A stretch of DNA of 64,000 nucleotides from positions 13,452,085 through 13,516,084 of the forward strand of contig NC_064043.1 in NCBI RefSeq assembly GCF_932526225.1. The letters run 5' to 3'. The stretch is from Nematostella vectensis. Lineage: Eukaryota; Cnidaria; Anthozoa; Actiniaria; Edwardsiidae. A model generated the notes under the pieces. That model worked only from the letters and a program-made list of their open reading frames with translations, made no database searches and was not told the DNA's origin. Below are positions 56,501-64,000 of this stretch, piece by piece. A program made the translations under genes and the position numbers. How positions within the stretch are numbered: position 1 is the first letter of the stretch; every line of letters starts with the position of its first letter.

Positions 56501-58423
56501 GTGGGTAAAAATCTTCCTTAGGCTATACAGTGTTTCTTAAAATTCATAGTGATCATAAGTGATTTTTAGGCAAAATACAAAGTGCGAGAAATCGCCTATT
56601 ACCATCAGCTGATTTGGTTAAGCTATTCGGGGTGTTTGCAATAGATGTTATTTTGGAATTTCTCCAAATAATTCATCTTCTGATTTTGTTGAAAATAATA
56701 ACAAAGGGGTGGCTGATAAAGCTTTTTTAACAATAGTAGATCACGTTAGTGTAAAGGAGGTGGATTTTTGGGCAATATTTTATGTTTTAGTCAACCCAAT
56801 AGTCAACCCATATGAAGCACATTTAACCATCCCCAAAGAGCCTGCCACAGTGAAATAATTCTTTTCTTATAATGCTTTATTATTCCCCAGGGTAAGGCAA
56901 AGTTTGAGGTCGATCCTGAAATTCAAAAGAGGCTAGACAAGTACAAGACAATAGAGGACTTCAGAAAAGATGTGAGTAAGACAGGAAATTACATAGAAAT
57001 CACCATAAAACCTAAAACAAGCAGAAACTTGGTATATGCTTATTAAAAAAATTGTCAGTTAAAATGGAGAATGGAAAATGGTGGCTCTATGAGTTGATTG
57101 AATGAGTTATTAGCATATTGTAATTTGAATTATTTAAATTATATTGTAATCTAGATAGATAGATAGGGGTTTTATTCAATTGCCATGGCAGTATTACAGA
57201 CTGAATTAAGGCAAAGGGCCAGCACATATAGCGTTATACTATTACAGAAATCGATAAGCAACAAAGTCACCAAAGCGTTTAGTTGCAGAAATATGTTTGT
57301 AGGTATTCATACTGCCGGATCTTAGTGAGTATCCATGCACATTATTAATTACGCCTCCAGTAATTACAGATCGAAGGGGTTCTAGCTCTTTAGCGGAGGT
57401 CATGAGACTGATACAAAGCTCGCGCCTGCGGTCAGCAAGACTTTGGAGCCCGCTGGTTTCCAAGGCCTCCTTGTATCGTAGATGGGGTAAAACGATACGG
57501 AGGGCCCTCTTTTGGATGCCCTCAACAATGTCGACAAGGAACCCTGTTATGTTAGCCCATACTGGACCTGCGTACTCCACAACAGATCTAATGAGTACAC
57601 AATAGATGGCAATAAGATCCTGGACCGGTACTCCAGATTTCTTAAGGAGCCGGAGAGCGTAGAGCCTTTTGTTTGCCTTCTTAACTACATAGTCTACGTG
57701 CTTATTCCACGATAGATCTGAGCTAATGTGGACGCCGAGGATTTTGTAGCTTTCAACCCTTTTAATCACGGAGCCCATGAGTTGCAGGGCATTAACTGGC
57801 GAGGGCTGGTACTGCAGGAAATTAATGACTATATAATCTTTATATAACTTCAATCAAGCAGAAGCTTTGTATATGCTGTTCTTACCTAAATGTTTTTTTC
57901 CTACCTTTAGCCTATGAACCAGTTTCCAGTTGATCCATACCATCATAAGAAAGGGCACCACAGGGATCACCATCACAAAGATCACAAGGATCAGAAAGAC
58001 CATGCTAAGGATCAGTCCAAAGATCACAAGGATCAGAAAGACCATGCTAAGGATCACTCCAAAGATCACCCCAAGGATCATCCCAAAAACCACCCTAGTA
58101 AGGATCAAAAGGGATCAAAAGAGACCAAGGAACATAAGGACTCTAAGGATAAGGATTCGAAAGAGCACAAGGATCAAAAAAGCCACAACCACCATAAAGA
58201 CCCCAGGGGTCACAAGGACCGTCATCACTCGGACAAGACTAAGGATAAACCTTCACAATCTGAACACTCAAAAGGGGTTGAGAACAGTAATAAGAATGCT
58301 GCAAAAACCTCTGCGTCTGTAGGGCCTTCTAATAAGGAAACTGCATCTTCGGATAAGCAGACAACTAAAGTTGAAGCAAGCAAAGATAGTACGGTATCAT
58401 CTACAGCAACATCATCTAATTGA
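44579..58423 (+). CDS. LARP1: La-related protein 1 (LARP1), 23 coding exons
   Basis: RNA-binding regulator of TOP mRNA translation and stability downstream of mTORC1, cytoplasmic. Exons: 44579-44834, 44916-44965, 45068-45145, 45270-45363, 47336-47575, 48021-48240, 49193-49247, 49387-49476, 49652-49751, 50182-50235, 50429-50656, 52317-52488, 52839-53010, 53436-53477, 53607-53966, 54252-54349, 54669-54832, 55488-55575, 55688-55744, 55865-55974, 56451-56500, 56891-56971, 57911-58423. All junctions are GT-AG and phases agree, giving 1123 residues (human 1096). Order: acidic/basic N-terminus with [17 protein letters not shown] then an RGG box (about 210-238); La motif (about 300-388, [38 protein letters not shown]); [28 protein letters not shown] and [16 protein letters not shown]; then three DM15 repeats (about 797-950; [65 protein letters not shown]). 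The tail (954-1123) is Lys/His/Asp-rich. Confidence 0.95.
45364..47335. other. Intron 4 of LARP1
   Basis: 2-kb AT-rich intron. It includes a 106-bp tandem duplication at 46591-46796. No other gene is visible. Confidence 0.8.
46591..46796. repeat. 106-bp tandem duplication in LARP1 intron 4
   Basis: ACTAACATCCTTGTAATAAC begins both copies (46591 and 46697). The copies are essentially identical through TTAATTATTAC, so the duplication is recent. Confidence 0.9.
48336..48385 (+). repeat. Degenerate hammerhead-repeat fragment in LARP1 intron 6
   Basis: CCTAAATAAGTCTTAATAGA followed by GACGAAAATTTGGCAGAC matches the 29666 motif, but the core CUGAAGA is changed to CUAAAUA, so a ribozyme fold is lost. 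It is a relic of the same repeat family. Confidence 0.6.
48909..49018. repeat. 20-bp minisatellite in LARP1 intron 6
   Basis: TTTATACAACAACACCCAAG repeated about five times with small changes. Confidence 0.9.
50657..52316. other. Intron 11 of LARP1
   Basis: 1.7-kb intron with only short unsupported open frames. The stretch 51660-52200 is less AT-rich and could be an old repeat insertion, but I cannot name it. Confidence 0.6.
52602..52719. repeat. 59-bp tandem duplication in LARP1 intron 12
   Basis: Two copies of GGCAACAAATGCTGTTTTAG... start at 52602 and 52661. Each contains the palindrome AAATGCTGTTTTAGAGAACAGCATTT (26 bp, given as position 52608-52633 in copy 1), which could form a small hairpin in the intron. 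Confidence 0.85.
53563..53591. repeat. (TA)n microsatellite next to a LARP1 acceptor
   Basis: About 14 TA units end 15 bp before the acceptor of the exon at 53607, so the repeat sits where a polypyrimidine tract normally lies (only TTTCATTATCTATAG remains). Confidence 0.9.
54669..56971 (+). other. LARP1 DM15-repeat exons
   Basis: Six exons (54669-54832 to 56891-56971) encode the cap-binding DM15 region. In vertebrate LARP1 this region binds the m7G cap and the first C of TOP mRNAs. The repeats are highly conserved here ([60 protein letters not shown]), so cap binding is likely retained. Confidence 0.88.
56021..56243. mobile_element. MITE with about 88-bp inverted repeats in LARP1 intron 20
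   Basis: Left end AGAGAGCTTAAGCAAGTCGA and right end TGACTTGCTTAAGCTCTCT start near-perfect inverted repeats of about 88 bp (including CGGCATCAAAAACGGCGCGC and GTTGACGTCCGTGAC). AAT lies on both sides. The arms leave only about 45 bp in the centre. It is GC-richer than the intron around it and non-coding. Confidence 0.85.
57146..57853 (-). pseudogene. LINE C-terminal fragment in LARP1 intron 22, antisense
   Basis: The minus strand encodes about 200 codons of a LINE C-terminal region: [62 protein letters not shown] and [12 protein letters not shown]. The stop is at 57242. The 3' UTR runs to a (TATC)n tail near 57150-57165. The 5' end is truncated at about 57853, only about 55 bp from the last LARP1 exon. 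The frame is open, so insertion is fairly recent. Confidence 0.88.
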
Positions 58424-59990
58424 TGTAACTATTTCATTGAGTAAAAATAGAACTAGAGGAACTGACATCTCAACTGAGCATCAATTTGTTTGGATATTAG
58501 AGAGCTTGTGTGTTTGGAAGGAATTGATTAGCCTTGAGTAGCTGAAATGAAGAAAAGCCGTACATCCGTACAGGATTTCACTTAATGCTGAAAGCCACAT
58601 TATTATGGCAGTTAATGGAGGGCGAATCCTCTGATGATAACATTACACATGAAGTAGTAACACTCAATAATAATCCTGCTATCGAGGTCCAAGTTGTCAA
58701 CAAAGTGTTGGTGGTACAAAGACGATGATAATATCAATTAAGGTGTTGTATGGTAAAATTATTTCGAAGGCCAAAAACTATTGGCCTTATGTTGGGTCTC
58801 GTGGATACGTTATGATGGGATTGACAATTCCTTCCTTAGAAGATAGAAACTCGTGTTGGGTGAAGCATTTGGACAAGTGGCTGTAAATGCTCTCTCTACA
58901 TTTTTGGTTGTTTTACACGCTTTTACAGTGAAAGGCGATGGTTAAACAGCAGTGCAAAACTGTCTCAGTAGCAAAATCCAGAGATTACGTCAAAATTACA
59001 AGCCTATCAACAGATATTTCCAATGCCAAGTGGTCGTTACGGTTGCATTTGAAAGCTCCTTGGGTTGATGGTGGTGTAGAGTTCATATTCCTTATGGAGA
59101 CTGTCATCCAGCCAAGACATCCAAGATTGAGGTGACATTTTAGAACCATATACAAACTATTAATGATCAATAGCTAAATAGAGTAGGCCTTACAGCATTG
59201 ACTGATTAATTGCTATAAAAAGCTTGCACATTCCAAGTCTATTATGGAAACATATTTAAGATCTAAAAATTAGCGATATTTTTATAATTTAAGGATCACT
59301 TCTGCCGTTGTTTGATGTACAAGATGTTATTCTTTGCTGTTGTAGTTTCAGCCTGTCGTGTATTTTTGTGGTGTTAACATTTAATGCTATAGAATGTTTT
59401 CTTCCAAAGTAAGTCTTTTATTTCAAAATGTTAGCATTTTGGCTAGCAAGTCAAAAACATTTTTGCGTTTGCATTTTGCGTTGTTATGAGCATTCCAGAT
59501 TTGTTTATTATTGGATTCAGAGCACAACCCAAAATAACCTGAAAATTTTTTAAACATCGCTAATTGTGTATGTACGGATTATAACTTCTCGTTTTAACTT
59601 CAATTGTTAACAACCAAGAAGAATTTTCTTCAGATATAATTGCTTTAGCTGAATCGGCATATTGTGTCTAACCAGCTATATTAGTTGTAAATAAGTTTAT
59701 GTAAAGTTCTTATGCTCGTCGTGATTGTCACTTTTAATGTTTAAAAAATAGGTTGTGCACACAGATATATAGCATATAGAATATAAGTGTGATTTTGACG
59801 TTTTCGGAAATTATTTCGGGTAATATATACGATTTTGTGACCCCCCACATTTGGGTGTGGCAAAGAATAACTGTCGGAACCAGCAACCACAGCGTGTTAA
59901 GACTGGCAGCAAGTGAGGCTAGGGCAAAAGGGTCTTGTTCAACGAGTCAATTTCTCGTGACGCTTATATGGTTTTATTAATGGCGTGCCT
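58424..59990. other. 3' flank and probable 3' UTR of LARP1
   Basis: AT-rich with no coding exon. Length and position suit a long LARP1 3' UTR. I see no single dominant AATAAA; its end is not defined. Confidence 0.5.
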
Positions 59991-60780
59991 TTGAGCTTTA
60001 GCTTCAAACCGTACTCGATTATCAGAACAATGGATGTTTCGTGTCATTCCAACTCCATTAACTGAAATTTTTTACAGATATTCGAGTGCGTCTCTTATGT
60101 TAAGGTACAGTCGACTTTGCCTAGTATCCTCACTTCTTGTCAGTCTATATTCACACCGGGAGCATGTCCCCGACTTAACGCATGACTCCTGGACAGTTCC
60201 ATTCACGGGTGTGGTTCCTTTTACTGCCTTATCGGCTAGTGTCCGCAGAAGGGTGACAGACAGCTTGAGACACGTTAGTGAAACTGTCTGTCTGGCTTCT
60301 ACGGAAACAAGCCCTTGAATTGTGAGGGTTGATCATAGCTTGTTCTCGCCCAGACAACTTAGAGAGCTACCTCCCCAATCGGACATTTTCTCACCTCAGA
60401 TCTCTCACCATGTCACATACTTTTTTCACAAATTGAGAAGACGCATAACTGCATTGGATAAAATGAGTAAAAAGCTGATTGGTTTAGCCCTTTTGAGTGA
60501 CACTATGTAAGGGTGCCCAGTCCCCCTCTACCAGTGTTTGCTTTTGACGATAGTGAGAACGAGATCAAACAATCCACCAGTTAATATATATTAGTCTTTA
60601 TTTTGTTGGATAGGGTATAACTAATAGAAGCTAATTTTGTAGTGGGTATTATATAGTGCACCTGTGTATGTAAGAGTCTTACAAAAAAAAGAACAAATAT
60701 TTGAAAACGCCAATTTGTTGACGTCTTTAATTGTATCTCTATGATTAGGTATGCTGGCCAAATTGAGTTATTAACTTTTT
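59991..60780. other. Unassigned sequence, no gene recognised
   Basis: A Ser/Thr/Arg-rich open frame at 60034-60318 has no domain, signal peptide or splice support. The segment may be an unclassified repeat. Confidence 0.35.
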
Positions 60781-60789
60781 TAACCCTTT

Positions 60790-60799
60790 AACCCCCCCC

Positions 60800-60830
<31 letters not shown>

Positions 60831-60865
60831 ATACACGCGCGCGCGCACACACACTCACACTCACC
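60790..60865. repeat. Poly-C, (CA)n and (CG)n simple-repeat cluster
   Basis: About 27 C residues are followed by (AC)n, ATACACGCGCGCGCGC and more (CA)n. The alternating purine-pyrimidine part favours Z-DNA, and the C-run can form i-motif or G-quadruplex structures on opposite strands. Confidence 0.9.
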
Positions 60866-61066
60866 AAAAATGTATTCTCGACTAATAAACATCATAAATG
60901 TAAACAAGAAATCACTAGTTCCGGATACTCGACTCGATATATTATTTGACAGCTGATCTTCAAAATCATCACACCCAAGACTACATTAGCAAAATACAAA
61001 CCACCCAAAAATAGGTCAACAGGGATAGGGGACTTGCGCTAGGAGATCACGTGAGTTTGGGTGATG

Positions 61067-61170
61067 GTTAATGTGTAATAGTCAAGCCAGAACAAAAGAG
61101 AACAAAGACATTACAGTGTATTAGTACTCAATAAACTAAATAGTATTTCACGGGATTTTGAAAACCACTC
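61067..61170. mobile_element. Mariner-type MITE (copy 2, 5'-truncated)
   Basis: GTTAATGTGTAATAGTCAAG through CACGGGATTTTGAAAACCACTC matches 28457-28563 with only a few changes. The left inverted repeat is missing. TA follows the right end. Confidence 0.8.
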
Positions 61171-61320
61171 TAAACACTAAGAGCATTTTCACCACCTATT
61201 GGACGCCTGTATAGCCTGATTTGCAGATGCGTACGCACCCATACCTGTAGAACACCGCTGGCGCAGGGAAAACCAATAACCATAAGCGCGGGGCGTGCAT
61301 TACAATAGAAATCTACCGCA

Positions 61321-61338
61321 ATGCAGCGCGCGCTGCAT
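61321..61338. repeat. Perfect 18-bp palindrome
   Basis: ATGCAGCGCGCGCTGCAT reads the same on both strands. It lies in a GC-richer spot with no gene nearby. Confidence 0.7.
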
Positions 61339-61899
61339 GACGTAGTTGAGGTAGGGTTCTGTGTCGAGTGCGCGCGAAAGATTATAGCTGGAATGGCCTA
61401 TTGCCAGCGAGGTGGGCGAAACGATTTACACCCAAGTACAACAAGTAAGTTTGGGGTCGCTCATACGAAGATTCTCTTTTCAACCAGAGGCATGTATAAG
61501 CAATAGACCGAACGTGTCGCGCTTTCTGTGATGCAAGAACCTGTAGACTGCAGACGAAACTCGACGAAGCCCGAAAAAAAAAATACCCAATGATTCAACT
61601 TCAACGCCCAAACGGGGTGGGGGCATTAAAGTCGGGTACGGCATAATGACAGACAGACGACTCCGTTGGGCGTGACAGTGAATGACAATAGGGAGCTTTT
61701 AAGCAAGGACGGTGACGACGGCTAGGACAACACGGTCTAAAAAGATGTTTTCGCGCGTTGCGATAAAAAATAGTTCAATTGCAATGAAATTAGCAAAACA
61801 TTTTAGTCAGAGACAGATAAAAATAAAATAAGGACATTATTTCTAAAGTAGCGAACGTAGTAAGAGGAGTTTACCGTGCAAACGTCCGCGTCCTCAACT

Positions 61900-62060
61900 G
61901 CCCGTGAAACTTTAAGTTTTCACGTTGGCTTTATCAGCGATAGATCGTGCGTCACCCAGCTGCTATCGGTCCTGCACGAACTCGGAGCGGCATTAGACGC
62001 TGGACGGGAAACCGACGTCATCTATCTGGATTTCTCCAAAGCTTTCGACTCCGTCCCGCG
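61900..62060 (+). pseudogene. LINE reverse-transcriptase fragment
   Basis: About 50 codons with GFISDRSCVTQLLSVLHELG, DAGRETDVIYLDFSKAFDSV and PR, i.e. the RT blocks from the Q-GF motif to motif A (first catalytic Asp). Both ends are broken and the second catalytic motif is absent. The sequence differs from the other LINEs in this window and is probably from another clade. Confidence 0.8.
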
Positions 62061-62200
62061 ACTCTGTCCCGCACGAGAGCAAGCTCTCGTAAGAGACCAG
62101 CTCCGTTAATGACCGCAATTTTCAGTTCCCAAGGTGGTCGCTTACGAGAGCTTCAACTGTAATAGATAAGGTGGGAGACTTTGATTTGATTTTTTTAGAC
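62061..62200. other. Inverted CTCTCGTAAG segments after the LINE fragment
   Basis: CTCTCGTAAGAGACCAGCT at 62082 and GGTGGTCGCTTACGAGAGCT at 62134 form an imperfect inverted repeat around TCCGTTAATGACCGC, suggesting a small element end adjoining the LINE fragment. Confidence 0.4.
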
Positions 62201-62201
62201 A

Positions 62202-63111
62202 TGTTATCATAAGCCTCTAGAAAAGCATCATTGGTGAATGATGTGGTATCGGGGAAATACCACCGTTTTGACATTTCTCTTTATTATGTAGTACCCGCAG
62301 AAAAACTTTAATTTAGTAACGGGAAACCAAGAAAACCTGGAGCCGTGCGTAAGAAAAATAAGAGGCGACTGGTTGACTATCAACTAGTTAGTCCACTGTT
62401 AAATCGAGTATTTTTAAATTCTCGTATTTCGTCCCTACTAGACCTAAAAACATCATCACACGATAAGTGTTGTGCGACTATTCTACAACATTCGCATAAA
62501 TAAATATTCTAGAAATCCTAGTTCGCCAAAACTAGTTTATCGTTTACTTTAGTTAAACATTTACTTTACAGATATTTCGAACAAGCCAAACGTATTCCTC
62601 AGCCTCATTATTCTATATTATATCATTTGATTTTTAGTCAAAAGATTGTTATTCTAACATCGACGGATTCTTACTATAGTTATCCTCAATTGTGAAATTG
62701 TACCTTTTCCTTAGATCAACATTCATTTGTAATTCGTGCATCACCTACGTTAAAGCAGTCAAACCAGTTATCGCAGAATTATTAATTAGTCAGTATAAAT
62801 AGGAGTTCACTGTAAAACATAGGCACTTGTAACATCAACAGCTTGCTGCGGAGGCTATCGAGTAAGTTCTGTTGGCTTCGTGAAGACAATCCCTAGTCAA
62901 GGAAGAGGTCTAGTAAGGATTCCCTTCTATCAGCCTCGCCTTCTGAGAATCGTCTGATCGTTACCTCCTAGAACGAGCTTGAATACCACCCTGCTCGCTA
63001 AAAAGGGCTTGTCCTTAAAATAAACGGCTACTGTGAACCAGCAACCAGCCGTTCGTATTGTGACCTCCCGCATGCACTTTGACCTAGTTCACCCTTGACA
63101 ACATAAGCCTC
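62202..63111 (+). mobile_element. Possible solo LTR or promoter-bearing repeat
   Basis: The segment carries a TATA box (GTATAAATAGG near 62796), about 220 bp of GC-richer transcribed-type sequence and a poly(A) signal (AATAAA near 63019), in the order of an LTR. TGTTATC at 62202 and GACAACA ending at 63103 could be TG...CA termini. CATAAGCCTC occurs exactly at 62208-62217 and 63102-63111. No second LTR or coding region is in the window and no clean 4-6 bp duplication is seen. Confidence 0.35.
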
Positions 63112-64000
63112 AGAAATAGCCTCAGAATTCCCCGGTAATGCTTTAATTTAGATCGAAGAAAGTATATAAAGAGATATTCATTGCGTGAGAGCTCCCGATG
63201 CCAAAAATAGTTATTGTCTTTATAACCAAAATGGACTTGTCGTATTTAACCTATATGTGATAAAGGTAACAAAAGTTAATAAAGCTATAAAATTGCGACA
63301 CGGACGCGGTTTGCCCCTGTGGTTTAGTTCCAAACAAAATAAGTTTAAAAATACACGTGTGAAAGGGAAAAAAAACTTGCACGGCTGGACCGCAAAAGGA
63401 CGGGCCGCTTTGTGTAGAGCATATAAAAAGGGAAAGGTTTTAGTGCTAGATATAGTTATTCTTACTCTTGTAAAACCCTGTTGTCGAGGAGAATTAAACT
63501 GATACCTTCAGCCAAGCGGTCAGCTAGTTCTTTCTTCATTATCCCCTCGACAAGAGGACACAGTTGACAGTGTATTGCAGAAGTGACTCTTTCATGCTTG
63601 GTAGCGGTTCTCGTTTATTCCGGGCAATAAGGTACAGTCTTGTTACGCAAATTGTGATATGCAATATTGAAAATCGAGTAACAAATATTTGTCTATAATT
63701 TAACAGCGCTACAATCTAATATTTTAAACTGAACTCTACCCACGCTTTCAATTGAAAAGGGCCTAGGAAAGTAAGCGGCATTGTTTTCTGATACAATAAC
63801 ACATCCGCTTTCCCATACTATCCTATCCTATCCTATCCTATCCTATCCTATCCTATCCTATTCTGCTGTAATAATTTAATGCATTTTCTAAAACTGCGTA
63901 AAATAAATATATGATGACCAACACCTCCAAGGTGTGGCAAGAAAACGCTATTCTGTATAAAACTGTATTTATTTGGGAATATACTTTTGGTTCTTCAAGA
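63112..64000. other. Unassigned end of window
   Basis: Open frame 63185-63502 shows no recognisable domain. A (TATCC)n microsatellite with eight to nine units lies at about 63816-63861. The rest is AT-rich. Confidence 0.5.

Noticed and set aside
60034-60318. 94-codon Ser/Arg-rich open frame as a gene
   Set aside because: No domain, conservation signal or splice structure visible. Length is within chance expectation.

Overview
This is a window of an animal nuclear genome: AT-rich, with spliced genes, GT-AG introns, many minisatellites and dense small transposons. It most likely comes from an anthozoan cnidarian such as a sea anemone. That call is an inference from the divergent tropomyosin-like protein, the intronless class A GPCRs, the Penelope-like and CR1-like retroelements, and orthologues of bilaterian genes with conserved exon phases. 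I could not search a database.

Layout. From 1 to 10.7 kb, two genes lie on the minus strand. One is a three-exon leucine-rich-repeat GPCR (LGR class, 249-2919). The other is a three-exon secreted protein with a duplicated cysteine domain (4133-8861). Its second intron appears to use a GC-AG donor and contains a 3-kb, 37-bp satellite array; a TATA box and a non-coding first exon lie near 10.6 kb. From 10.7 to 14.9 kb there is mostly non-coding sequence with a 46/187-bp nested minisatellite. At 14902-16950 there is an intronless, cysteine-rich, probably GPI-anchored surface protein. From 17 to 21 kb lies a repeat zone with a decayed LINE interrupted by a DNA transposon (81-bp inverted repeats, exact 9-bp target duplication) and an 88-bp foldback element.

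From 21672 to 27878 on the plus strand lies an eight-exon NDFIP1/2 orthologue, a PPxY adaptor of NEDD4 ubiquitin ligases. Its sixth intron holds a 27-bp minisatellite. From 28 to 32 kb are MITEs, a hairpin retro-insertion carrying hammerhead-ribozyme-like motifs with a 17-bp target duplication, an intronless tropomyosin-like coiled-coil gene and a tRNA-derived SINE. From 32.4 to 35.5 kb two intronless GPCR genes stand tail to tail. From 36 to 41 kb is a nest of retroelements: a broken Penelope-like element (minus strand) interrupted by two CR1-like LINE pieces (plus strand). From 41 to 44.5 kb is non-coding sequence with a diverged duplication and a hAT-like MITE.

From 44579 to 58423 on the plus strand lies a complete LARP1 orthologue. 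I assembled 23 coding exons in consistent phase (1123 residues): RGG box, La motif, DM15 repeats and an unusual Lys/His/Asp-rich tail. From 58.4 to 64 kb are its downstream flank, simple repeats, a second copy of a MITE, a LINE reverse-transcriptase fragment and a possible LTR.

The genes form no pathway or operon. Two act in intracellular regulation (NDFIP: ubiquitin ligase targeting; LARP1: translation of TOP mRNAs), three are GPCRs and two are secreted or surface proteins. All multi-exon models were assembled by eye from splice consensus, reading phase and family similarity, without transcript evidence.
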